Shown here piece after piece: positions 1 to 5,800 of a stretch of DNA of 8,872 nucleotides. The notes beneath the pieces were generated by a model that had not been told where the DNA came from, searched no databases, and saw nothing but the letters and a program-made list of their open reading frames with translations. Numbering within the stretch: the stretch's first letter is position 1; every line of letters begins with the position of its first letter. The stretch is from Chloroflexota bacterium (GTDB taxonomy: Bacteria > Chloroflexota > Dehalococcoidia > RBG-13-53-26), in contig JAUWXW010000051.1 in NCBI GenBank assembly GCA_030616195.1, forward strand, positions 1 through 8,872, written 5' to 3'. The position numbers and the translations under genes were made by a program.

Positions 1-6
1 CGTCTC

Positions 7-28
7 GGATGGATCTGAAGATCCATCC
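7..28. repeat. Perfect 9-bp hairpin
   Basis: GGATGGATC (7-15) and GATCCATCC (20-28) are exact reverse complements around a TGAA tetraloop. No T-run follows on either strand. It lies at the window edge, so its gene context on the left is unknown. Confidence 0.6.
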
Positions 29-123
29 CTACATTGTCGGTGGGTCGTGGGCGAGACCAAGATGACACGCTGCAACAGGGTACATCACTCGAAAACCGCC
101 TTCGGGTGCTTCTCACCACGTAG

Positions 124-145
124 GGAACGACCTTTAGGTCGTTCC
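124..145. repeat. Perfect hairpin with TTTA loop
   Basis: GGAACGACC (124-132) pairs with GGTCGTTCC (137-145) around TTTA; formally the palindrome is 10 bp per arm with a 2-nt centre. The CCTTTAGG centre resembles those of the hairpins at 7312-7322 and 7331-7348, whose arms differ in sequence. They may belong to one class of dispersed palindromes. Confidence 0.6.
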
Positions 146-201
146 GCTGGCGCTTGGCATCCTCCTCTCGGGTTGATTAGCTGAGATTCAGAGTGAGCCC
201 T

Positions 202-220
202 GGCCCGGTTTGTCCGGGCC
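202..220. repeat. GC-rich 7-bp hairpin downstream of rnc
   Basis: GGCCCGG (202-208) and CCGGGCC (214-220) are exact reverse complements with a 5-nt loop. It lies about 150 bases past the rnc stop on the transcribed side but lacks a following U-run, so it is at best a weak or factor-dependent terminator. Confidence 0.4.
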
Positions 221-277
221 GGAAGTTGACACCTGAGCACGTGAACGCGTGACCGCTGATACAGAAGGTACACCCGG

Positions 278-354
278 TGGCCGAAATAGTGAGGCCTCAA
301 ACACTGCTGGTCACAAAGCAGGCCTGGTTTGCTGGCCGAAACAGTTGAGGGCCT
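278..354. repeat. Imperfect direct repeat, two units
   Basis: The block at 278-297 (TGGCCGAAATAGTGAGGCCT) recurs at 333-354 with one substitution and two single-base insertions (TGGCCGAAACAGTTGAGG followed by GCCT). The period is about 55 bases. Only two units are present, so this is not an array. Its function is unknown. Confidence 0.5.
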
Positions 355-367
355 GATGGCGGTATCG

Positions 368-1060
368 TCAGCTTTCCTCCCACCTCTGTAGCGCTTGCTT
401 GGCGGCATCTTTTTCTGCCGACTGCTTGCTGTTGCCACATCCCCTGCCCAACACCTTCCCGTCTACCACCACCTCTACCCAGAACCTCTTGTTGTGATCG
501 GGACCCTCCTCTTCCACAAGACGGTATGTCGGCCTCTCTTGGCTTCTTGCCTGAACAAGCTCCTGCAATCTCGATTTGTAGTCAGTGGCTATTCCTTCCT
601 CGGTTGCCTGCGTTAGGCTGTCTTGAAAGAGTCTCAGGACGAAGTCCGCGGTTGTATCAGCCCCTCGATCTATTAGCATGGCACCTATCAGCGCCTCTAT
701 GACGCAGGCAAGATTTCTTGGCCTACGCCGGCCTCCACCCTTCTCCTCACCCTGGCCCAGGTACAGGTAATCTCCCAGTTTCAGAGACAAAGCCAGCTTG
801 GCCAGGTTAGGCTGGCACACCAAAGCAGACCGAACTTTGGTCATTTCTCCCTCGGTTAAGGTATCAGACTGCTGGTAGAGGGTCTCAGCTATCACAAAGC
901 CGAGGAAGGCGTCGCCTAAGAATTCCAGGCGTTCATTAGACCCCAGGGCAAAGTCAGGGTTCTCATTAAGGTAAGAGCGGTGTGCAAAAGCCTGCTGCAA
1001 CAACGACAGGTCATTGAAATCTACACCAAGCTCTCTCTGTAAAGTAACCCAATCAGCCAT
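368..1060 (-). CDS. rnc: Ribonuclease III
   Basis: Cytoplasmic endoribonuclease that cuts double-stranded RNA in rRNA maturation and mRNA turnover. The 230 residues match the family's usual length. The catalytic domain covers about residues 5-150 with the signature NERLEFLGD at 42-50; E43, E46 and D50 are the expected acidic residues, and E122 sits in the second motif (IEALIGA). A double-stranded-RNA-binding domain follows at about 160-228, ending in the typical GNSKQSAEKDAAKQAL. The position normally held by the metal-binding Asp three residues before E122 is Cys119, encoded TGC. ATG at 1060 is the natural start: it gives a full N terminus and lies 26 bases from the predicted -10 hexamer, but no good Shine-Dalgarno is visible. 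The identification is secure; full catalytic activity is less so. Confidence 0.95.
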   Translation of the reverse strand: MADWVTLQRELGVDFNDLSLLQQAFAHRSYLNENPDFALGSNERLEFLGDAFLGFVIAETLYQQSDTLTEGEMTKVRSALVCQPNLAKLALSLKLGDYLYLGQGEEKGGGRRRPRNLACVIEALIGAMLIDRGADTTADFVLRLFQDSLTQATEEGIATDYKSRLQELVQARSQERPTYRLVEEEGPDHNKRFWVEVVVDGKVLGRGCGNSKQSAEKDAAKQALQRWEES

Positions 1061-1085
1061 GATGTGGACCGCTTATCTACACAGG

Positions 1086-1112
1086 GTAATAGTTAGCCCG
1101 CCGCTTTGTCAA
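1086..1112 (-). promoter_or_regulatory. Predicted rnc promoter
   Basis: On the minus strand a perfect -35 box TTGACA (1107-1112) is followed, after a short 15-bp spacer, by TATTAC (1086-1091, 4 of 6 to consensus). Transcription would begin near 1079, leaving a leader of about 20 bases before the rnc ATG, which agrees with the lack of a clear ribosome binding site. The short spacer lowers confidence. Confidence 0.45.
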
Positions 1113-1234
1113 TGCCAAAACAGGTACCCTGGTGGGACGGTGGCACTGGAGGACACCGCCAGACCCCCGGCGTATCCTGCCTTCATGCGTGGAAGAGACT
1201 TTGGAGACCCTGCCCTTATGGTCATCAAGTATTT

Positions 1235-1258
1235 AGGTTGACCGACGTCGGTCAACCT
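1235..1258. promoter_or_regulatory. 24-bp perfect palindrome, candidate repressor operator
   Basis: AGGTTGACCGAC (1235-1246) is followed directly by its exact reverse complement (1247-1258). A gapless palindrome of this length with TTGACCGAC half-sites has the form of an operator for a dimeric regulator such as a TetR-family repressor, a class that often controls drug exporters. It lies 157 bases upstream of the ABC ATPase start. The TTGACC inside it (1238-1243) could be a -35 box, with TACCCT (1261-1266) as a weak -10 at 17-bp spacing; binding would then block the polymerase. No regulator gene is present in the window, so the link is inference. Confidence 0.5.
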
Positions 1259-1402
1259 TCTACCCTTTAGTGTGGGGCAGGTGTGTCCGGCAGGCATACG
1301 GACAGCTTTGAAAACCTGTCCCTGCAACGTTTGCTTGGGAGAAGGGGTCCAATATTTCATGCAACACTCTGGCTATATATGGGCCAGGTTTACTAGAGAC
1401 GC

Positions 1403-1408
1403 AGGAGG
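1403..1408 (+). promoter_or_regulatory. Ribosome binding site of the ABC ATPase
   Basis: A full AGGAGG lies 6 bases before the ATG at 1415 and fixes that start. Confidence 0.8.
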
Positions 1409-1414
1409 AGTTCT

Positions 1415-2437
1415 ATGAGCATTATCCAAACTCATGGTCTGACAAAGGTCTTCCCTGGCGACATCAGGGCGGTTGATGGCATTGATTTCGAAGTCAATGC
1501 TGGCGAGGTTTTCGGCTTCCTGGGGCCAAACGGTGCTGGCAAGACCACCACTATCAAGATGCTCAACACACTCATTCAACCTACTTCGGGAACCGCTGTG
1601 GTAACTGGATTCGATATTCGCAAGAATCCGGCCGAGGTGCGCAAGCGCATAGGCTATGTGGGGCAGGACATAGGAGTGGATGAGTATGGCACGGGCCGGG
1701 AGAACCTGGCTCTATATGGTCATCTCTACAGGCTGGATAGCAGAACAATCAAGGAGCGAATCAGGGAACTATTCGACCTGGTTGACCTGGCTGGCTATGA
1801 GGACAAGATAGTGTCCACCTACTCTGGAGGTATGCGGAAACGGCTCGATATTGCTATGGGGCTTATTCACCGGCCCGAGCTAATGTTTCTAGATGAGCCC
1901 ACGGTGGGACTCGACCCACAGACCAGGGTTCACATCTGGGACTACATTCGGGATCTGGCCAAAGCTATGGGCGTGACCATCTTCCTGACAACCCACTACA
2001 TGGATGAAGCCGATCAACTGTGCGACCGTATCGGTATCATCGACCTGGGCAAGATAATGACCATGGGCACTCCGGCGGAACTGAAACAGTCGATACATGG
2101 GGATGTGGTTACACTTTCTCCTTGCGCCGCGAAGGAGGATGAATGTCAGGAATTCATAAGACGTACCGAGTCGGCCCTTTCCGGCAAGCCCTTCGTGAAT
2201 GGGACTCAGGCAACGAATGGTCAGCTAGCGGTGTATGTGGACAACGGCGAGTCAGCAGTCCCCAGCATAATGCGACTCCTATCTGATGCGGGCATTGAGG
2301 TGGAGACGATATCTGTGTCCCGTCCTTCACTGGACGACGTCTTTCTCAAGTACACCGGCCGCACTATACGTGCCGGGGAAGGCAAGGCTACCACCTATGC
2401 TGAGATGCAGCGGAAACGCTCTCGGAGTCCGCAATGA
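1415..2437 (+). CDS. ABC-2 type exporter, ATP-binding subunit (DrrA-like)
   Basis: Cytoplasmic ATPase that would power the membrane permease encoded next to it, probably exporting a hydrophobic compound or drug. All ABC motifs are intact in the 340-residue product: Walker A GPNGAGKTT (37-45), Q-loop Gln84, signature YSGGM (136-140), Walker B LMFLDEP (156-162), D-loop GLDP (165-168) and switch His194. The C-terminal extension ends with PSLDDVFLKYTGR (304-316), the usual tail of the daunorubicin-resistance (DrrA) ATPase group. The start is set by AGGAGG at 1403-1408. Its stop overlaps the permease start (ATGA), showing translational coupling. The palindrome at 1235-1258 may be its operator. The family is clear; the substrate cannot be told from sequence. 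Confidence 0.93.
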   Translation: MSIIQTHGLTKVFPGDIRAVDGIDFEVNAGEVFGFLGPNGAGKTTTIKMLNTLIQPTSGTAVVTGFDIRKNPAEVRKRIGYVGQDIGVDEYGTGRENLALYGHLYRLDSRTIKERIRELFDLVDLAGYEDKIVSTYSGGMRKRLDIAMGLIHRPELMFLDEPTVGLDPQTRVHIWDYIRDLAKAMGVTIFLTTHYMDEADQLCDRIGIIDLGKIMTMGTPAELKQSIHGDVVTLSPCAAKEDECQEFIRRTESALSGKPFVNGTQATNGQLAVYVDNGESAVPSIMRLLSDAGIEVETISVSRPSLDDVFLKYTGRTIRAGEGKATTYAEMQRKRSRSPQ

Positions 2438-3201
2438 ACTTCATAGCTGACACCTGGTTTCAAGTGGGACGCCATATCAGGACACAAGTCCGTATGCCGG
2501 TGTGGATAATGATCAACCTGATCCAGCCCATAATATGGCTGGGGCTCTTCACTCAGGTCTTCAAGTCATTATCCCAAATGCCTGGCCTGGGCGGCGTTAG
2601 TTATCTCCAATTCTTCGCCCCCGGGGTAGTCGTAATGACGGTGATGTTCGGGTCGGCCTGGTCGGGTATGGGTATGCTGCAAGACATAGATATGGGCATA
2701 CTATCCAAGATGATGGCTACACCTGTCACCCGCGTCTCCATCATACTGAGCCGCGTCATAGCCTCTATGGCGGTACTCCTGATCCAAGCGCTCATAATCC
2801 TTACCATCGCGGTTATCATGGGGGTGGACATAGCGACAGGTGCAGGCGGGGTGCTGTTGACCATAGTCCTTGTCTGCTTGCTTGGCCTGGGATTTGCCTC
2901 CTTCTCCAATGGTCTAGCGTTACTACTCAGAAGACCAGAGCCTCTTATCGGCATCATCAACTTCGCGGCTTTGCCCATGATGTTCCTCTCGTCGACGATG
3001 ATGCCGGCTGATATGTTACCCGGCTGGCTGGACACAGTCAGGCACTTCAATCCAGTGGACTACGCTGTGGTGGGAGTACGCGGCTTGGTACTGGAGGGCT
3101 ATATATGGTCTGACTTGTGGCGCTCGTTCGCGGTACTGGTGGCATGGGCTGTGGCCGGCACTGCCTTCGGCACGCTGATGTTCCGCCGCAGAGCAGAATG
3201 A
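2434..3201 (+). CDS. ABC-2 type exporter, permease subunit (DrrB-like)
   Basis: Inner-membrane partner of the preceding ATPase. The 255-residue protein has about six hydrophobic segments (roughly 22-42, 59-79, 106-130, 137-162, 170-190 and 231-250), the layout of ABC-2 permeases. Family landmarks are DMGILSKMMATPVTR (86-100), after which DrrB proteins enter the third helix, and the late block MFLSSTMMPADMLPGWL (183-199) followed by NPVDYAVVGVRGL (206-218). The ATG overlaps the ATPase stop by four bases, so the two are one operon and very likely one complex with two copies of each subunit. The protein ends with RRRAE, consistent with a cytoplasmic C terminus. No regulator or lipid-linked partner gene follows. 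Confidence 0.9.
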   Translation: MNFIADTWFQVGRHIRTQVRMPVWIMINLIQPIIWLGLFTQVFKSLSQMPGLGGVSYLQFFAPGVVVMTVMFGSAWSGMGMLQDIDMGILSKMMATPVTRVSIILSRVIASMAVLLIQALIILTIAVIMGVDIATGAGGVLLTIVLVCLLGLGFASFSNGLALLLRRPEPLIGIINFAALPMMFLSSTMMPADMLPGWLDTVRHFNPVDYAVVGVRGLVLEGYIWSDLWRSFAVLVAWAVAGTAFGTLMFRRRAE

Positions 3202-3224
3202 GCGGCCGAACAAGGGGCAAACCC

Positions 3225-3249
3225 GTTATGTGGCTACAGTTGACATAAC
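3225..3249. repeat. 7-bp inverted repeat before the acetyltransferase promoter
   Basis: GTTATGT (3225-3231) and ACATAAC (3243-3249) are exact reverse complements separated by 11 bases. It ends five bases before the predicted -35 box at 3254. It could be a regulator site or a weak end-of-operon hairpin; no T-run follows. Confidence 0.35.
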
Positions 3250-3253
3250 TACC

Positions 3254-3281
3254 TTGCAAAGAACTTGTCGCATGATATAAT
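3254..3281 (+). promoter_or_regulatory. Predicted sigma-70-type promoter of the acetyltransferase gene
   Basis: TTGCAA (3254-3259, 4 of 6) is followed after 16 bp by a perfect TATAAT (3276-3281), 32 bases before the ATG at 3314. It makes the acetyltransferase a separate transcription unit from the exporter operon. Confidence 0.65.
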
Positions 3282-3313
3282 GACGACACAGCATATTGGG
3301 GAGGGGGCAACAA

Positions 3314-3760
3314 ATGGAAGCAGTTGAGGGATTGAGAATTCGCACCATGACAGATAAGGACATGGCGGCCATGGTGGAGATAGACAAGAAGATCGTAGGC
3401 AAGGATAGGATAGCTAGTTGGCCGCAAAAGGTTAGTAGTCACTCCAGGACCTATTATCCTCCTCTGTCCTTTGTAGCTGAGGTGGACGACACGGTTCTCG
3501 GCTTCATAATAGGCGTTATCATGGGTGCGGAATATGGTCTGCCACTGAGCGGATGGATCAACATCATCGGTGTTGATCCAGAATATCAGCGGCGAGGTTT
3601 AGGCACCATGCTGCTGAGGTCCTTCATTGAGGCGTGCCATCGGAGAGGAATCAAAGCCCGACTCATGGTTCGGCAGAAAGACGAACGCCTCAAGAAGCTA
3701 CTTGTGCCGCTGGGCTTCCAGCAGGGAGACCTGGTGGACTTCGTTAAAGGTTTTGGGTAG
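3314..3760 (+). CDS. GNAT-family N-acetyltransferase
   Basis: Small cytoplasmic enzyme (148 residues) expected to transfer an acetyl group from acetyl-CoA to an amine. Motif A is plain: INIIGVDPEYQRRGLGTMLL (82-101), with the pyrophosphate-binding Q/RxxGxG/A loop as QRRGLG (92-97), giving a RimI-like pattern. The preceding strand SFVAEVDDTVLGFIIG (52-67) is the usual beta-hairpin, and LLVPLGFQ (129-136) is the C-terminal motif B region. A TTG 18 bases upstream (3296) would lengthen the frame, but GGAGGGGG at 3300-3307 lies ahead of ATG 3314 and would fall inside the longer version, so ATG 3314 is chosen. It has its own promoter and converges on the Fe-S protein gene, leaving only 42 bases between stops. 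The substrate (protein N terminus, antibiotic or small amine) cannot be told. Confidence 0.88.
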   Translation: MEAVEGLRIRTMTDKDMAAMVEIDKKIVGKDRIASWPQKVSSHSRTYYPPLSFVAEVDDTVLGFIIGVIMGAEYGLPLSGWINIIGVDPEYQRRGLGTMLLRSFIEACHRRGIKARLMVRQKDERLKKLLVPLGFQQGDLVDFVKGFG

Positions 3761-3802
3761 CCAATCGCAACCTCCGCCAGTGGCCGCGATCACGCTAGCA
3801 GA

Positions 3803-4807
3803 TCAGCTCTGTGCAGGCTGAGGACGTCGCACCAGTCGCACAGCTTCCACAGTACATGCTGGGAGGCATACGCCACATCCGATGCAGAGGCCAGCGTCAA
3901 CTTCAGCGAATTCGTCGACCTCTATTGCGTCCACCGGGCACCGGTCAGCACAGATCCCACACGCATTACACGTGCCCACGTTGATCTCTGACATGAAAGG
4001 AGAGGGGATAAAGGTCGGAGCGCCCATCTTGTAGCTATGGAATATCCCACAGCAATCGGCACAGCAGTTGCAGATTTGGCCGTTGATGTTGATGGTGTGA
4101 ACCAGGCCATCCTCGTTGCATTGCCGGAGCAACTCCAGGGTCTCGTCGTAACTCAGTTCACGGGCCATACCGTGCTTCACTGCCCATCTGCTAAGAGCAC
4201 CTGTATGGACACATGTCTCCAGCAGGTGCTTACAGGGGTCGCCAGGGTCAACAAGCCACTGGCAAAGACGACAGGGGCAAGGCGAAACGCTCCAGTGGCC
4301 CGCATCCTTGATAGCCTCGGCGAGATTTTCAGAGGGAGTGGTATCATGGGGTAGGGCCGCCATGGGGGCCCATACCGGCGTATAGGGGAATCCCAGCTTG
4401 CATAGCCCCTCTTCGCTGAATTCCCTCAGCACCTGGTGCAAGGCTTTCCCCAGCTCTACAGTGTACGGGAACCTGATATTGCCCCAGACGCCCGTTTCGG
4501 TGAGACCACCTGCTGACATACCCACCACCTTATAGGTGGGGTCTTCTTCACCCGGGTCGTACAAGATGGTGCCCTTGTCGGCCATAGCATGAAGCCTATC
4601 CTTCAGTTTGGCCTCCTCTATGCCCGTCCTCTCCGAAAGCTCATGGAGCGTTCCACCTGTGACGCGTATCTGGAGTGCCAGTTTAGCCTCGTCGGGTGTG
4701 AATTGCAGTCGCAGGAGTCTCAAAAACGCAGGGGTCTTCGGCATACCAACAACATCTTCCTTGTCCTCCATTTCCGCCAGTTCTTCGTAGATATCTTTGT
4801 CTGACAT
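3803..4807 (-). CDS. 4Fe-4S dicluster protein with N-terminal HTH-like region
   Basis: Probably a cytoplasmic electron carrier or redox-sensing protein; the exact role is unknown. From ATG 4807 it has 334 residues. Residues 27-95 are helical, and TLHELSERTGIEEAKLKDRL (53-72) resembles a winged-helix element. A middle domain carries two further cysteine groups: CPCRLC (177-182) with C192 and C199, and CNCCADCC (246-253). The C terminus holds two classic ferredoxin motifs, CNACGICADRCPVDAI (280-295) and CIGCGVCLPACTVEAV (308-323); the second lacks the usual proline after its last cysteine. No signal peptide or membrane segment is visible. A GTG at 4825 would add six residues, but AGGAG at 4816-4820 lies 8 bases before ATG 4807 and supports the shorter form. 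It stands alone between long spacers. Confidence 0.85.
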   Translation of the reverse strand: MSDKDIYEELAEMEDKEDVVGMPKTPAFLRLLRLQFTPDEAKLALQIRVTGGTLHELSERTGIEEAKLKDRLHAMADKGTILYDPGEEDPTYKVVGMSAGGLTETGVWGNIRFPYTVELGKALHQVLREFSEEGLCKLGFPYTPVWAPMAALPHDTTPSENLAEAIKDAGHWSVSPCPCRLCQWLVDPGDPCKHLLETCVHTGALSRWAVKHGMARELSYDETLELLRQCNEDGLVHTININGQICNCCADCCGIFHSYKMGAPTFIPSPFMSEINVGTCNACGICADRCPVDAIEVDEFAEVDAGLCIGCGVCLPACTVEAVRLVRRPQPAQS

Positions 4808-5005
4808 CACTCTAGCTCCTTTCACTCACGCCGCAGGTCAGTCTCACCACCCAGATTTTCATCTCCATTGTACGTCCAACGAAGGCCAGACTCAACCCAC
4901 TACTGTGACTATTCATCAGGGCGGTTGACTCAACATAGGCGGACTATACTGTCTTGTGCGACTCTGGCACCAGTAGCTCAGGCCATCTGACCGCCATGAT
5001 AGGCA

Positions 5006-5021
5006 CGCGTTGAGTAACGCG
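5006..5021. repeat. 6-bp hairpin downstream of the phosphoesterase gene
   Basis: CGCGTT (5006-5011) and AACGCG (5016-5021) pair around GAGT, 42 bases past the phosphoesterase stop. No U-run follows on the minus strand, so terminator function is doubtful. The rest of 4826-5063 shows no gene and no convincing promoter for the Fe-S protein gene. Confidence 0.35.
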
Positions 5022-5063
5022 ACTGAGACATGATTGTCCACTGAATCGGCAATGCTGAGATAG

Positions 5064-5546
5064 CTACAGCGGGAAGATAGCGGGCGCCATGGTCTTGAGG
5101 TCCATGATGGCCACAGTGGCCACGTCAGTCAGCCAGCCACCGCATTCTCCAGGGTTGACGACTACGGGTGCGGCCTCACGGACATCGACCTGATGCGTAT
5201 GGCCATAGACGATCAGGTTATACCTGGTACTGGCAATCAATGCCTCCAAGAATTTCGGCTGGTGCATTAAGACAACCTTCTTACCATCGAGTTCTAGCTC
5301 ACAGTAGTCCTCGTGGAGTTCACCGATACTCCCGAATCTCCGCAGAAGCAAACCCTTGTCTCCATCGTTATTGCCGAAAACGCCAACTAGCTTCATGCTC
5401 AGGTCTTTCAACACATTGGCGGTAAAGGGCGAGACGAAATCTCCGGCATGCAGCACCAGATCCACCCTCTCGCGGTTGAACAACTCAACAGCTCTGGAGA
5501 TGAGCGGCAAGTTGTCGTGACTATCAGCCATGATGCCGATTCTCAT
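5064..5546 (-). CDS. YfcE/MJ0936-family metallophosphoesterase
   Basis: Small cytoplasmic phosphodiesterase of the calcineurin-like fold using two divalent metals. The 160-residue length fits the YfcE/MJ0936 group. Metal-binding motifs appear in order: DSHDN (8-12, with D8 and H10), HAGD (33-36, D36), GNND (58-61), MHQ (94-96, H95) and GHTH (115-118), then VNPGE (130-134) near the C terminus. Every expected metal ligand is present, so the enzyme should be active; members hydrolyse artificial phosphodiesters and their natural substrate is generally unknown. ATG 5546 is fixed by AGGAGG at 5553-5558, 6 bases upstream. An inverted repeat lies just ahead of that site. The acyl-CoA synthetase gene upstream on the same strand is 254 bases away, so co-transcription is possible but unproven. 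Confidence 0.92.
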   Translation of the reverse strand: MRIGIMADSHDNLPLISRAVELFNRERVDLVLHAGDFVSPFTANVLKDLSMKLVGVFGNNDGDKGLLLRRFGSIGELHEDYCELELDGKKVVLMHQPKFLEALIASTRYNLIVYGHTHQVDVREAAPVVVNPGECGGWLTDVATVAIMDLKTMAPAIFPL

Positions 5547-5552
5547 TTTCTA

Positions 5553-5558
5553 CCTCCT
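5553..5558 (-). promoter_or_regulatory. Ribosome binding site of the phosphoesterase
   Basis: AGGAGG on the minus strand, 6 bases ahead of ATG 5546. Confidence 0.75.
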
Positions 5559-5566
5559 TCGGACCT

Positions 5567-5593
5567 TCAGGCTATGATTATGCGGTAGCCTGA
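5567..5593 (-). promoter_or_regulatory. Inverted repeat in the phosphoesterase leader
   Basis: TCAGGCTA (5567-5574) and TAGCCTGA (5586-5593) are exact reverse complements with an 11-base centre. On the minus strand the centre contains CATAAT (5577-5582), a near-consensus -10 box, though no -35 stands at the right distance. It begins 8 bases upstream of the ribosome binding site. It may be an operator over a promoter, a leader hairpin, or part of the intergenic repeat that follows. Confidence 0.4.
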
Positions 5594-5614
5594 CCGGGCA
5601 GTGCCATAGCATAG

Positions 5615-5769
5615 GGCAGGTCTCCATAGGTCTCCTGAGGCGACCCTGGCGGCCGACTCGCCTCTGGCGAGGGCTCTGTCCCCTGCTGAGCGGGGCGGGT
5701 GAGCGAAGATCGGCCTCTGGCGGACGGAGCACCCGCCTATGAAAGAAGCCGGAATGGCTAATTTGCCGA
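5615..5769. repeat. Structured intergenic repeat, copy A
   Basis: It matches copy B (7414-7508) in three blocks in the same order and orientation: GGCAGGTCTCCAT (5615-5627, identical 13-mer), GGCGAGGGCTCTGTCC (5666-5681, one difference), and a 3' block from the GGGTG/GCACCC stem through CTATGAAAGAAGCCGG to about 5769. Copy A is longer, with extra sequence between blocks 1 and 2 (5628-5665) and inside the last hairpin loop. Internal stems include CTCGCC/GGCGAG (5657-5671) and GGCGGGTG/CACCCGCC (5694-5701 with 5730-5737). No gene lies in the 254-base spacer. Because the blocks align to each other despite length changes, I read this as a dispersed palindromic element, not a chance match. Confidence 0.6.
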
Positions 5770-5800
5770 TAGAACTGATCCTTCTATTCTGAAGTTTCCC

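Larger units (their letters stand above)
1..367. other. Gene-free left edge with hairpins and a direct repeat
   Basis: I see no credible gene here. The one long minus-strand frame across this stretch (85-438) runs into the 3' end of rnc in another frame and has the low-complexity look of a shadow. What it does hold is structure: perfect hairpins at 7-28, 124-145 and 202-220, and an imperfect direct repeat at 278-297 and 333-354. The hexamer GTCTCG at 2-7 is also matched by CGAGAC at 52-57, which could close an outer stem around the first hairpin. None of the hairpins is followed by a T-run on the minus strand, so I cannot name any of them as the rnc terminator. Confidence 0.6.
1061..1414. other. 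Divergent intergenic region between rnc and the ABC exporter
   Basis: No gene is visible in these 354 bases; the short open frames on both strands have no recognisable domain. The region holds the predicted rnc promoter (1086-1112), a 24-bp palindrome (1235-1258) and the ribosome binding site of the ABC operon (1403-1408). A TATATA stretch at 1374-1379 could serve as a -10 for the exporter, but I find no matching -35. Confidence 0.6.

Noticed and set aside
1..60. tRNA or riboswitch at the left edge
   Set aside because: The hairpin at 7-28 lacks any tRNA arm pattern, and I can match it to no known riboswitch consensus.
85..438. Minus-strand open frame of 117 codons at the left edge
   Set aside because: It overlaps the 3' end of rnc in another frame, has basic, low-complexity composition, and matches no family I recognise.
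1014..1360. Short open frames on both strands across the rnc/ABC spacer
   Set aside because: No domain pattern, and they cross the promoter and the palindrome.
3296..3313. TTG at 3296 as the acetyltransferase start
   Set aside because: The first codons would be the ribosome binding site itself; ATG 3314 has proper spacing from it.
4808..4825. GTG at 4825 as the start of the Fe-S protein
   Set aside because: AGGAG at 4816-4820 would lie inside the coding region; it is well placed for ATG 4807.
4925..4950. Plus-strand TTGACT and TATACT as a promoter
   Set aside because: The spacer is only 14 bp and no plus-strand gene follows.
5006..5021. Hairpin as an intrinsic terminator for the phosphoesterase gene
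   Set aside because: The stem is short and no U-run follows on the minus strand, so it is kept only as a repeat.
5550..5732. Minus-strand open frame of 60 codons between the phosphoesterase and the synthetase
   Set aside because: It is arginine/proline-rich and lies over the hairpins of repeat copy A; it looks like translation of structured intergenic DNA.
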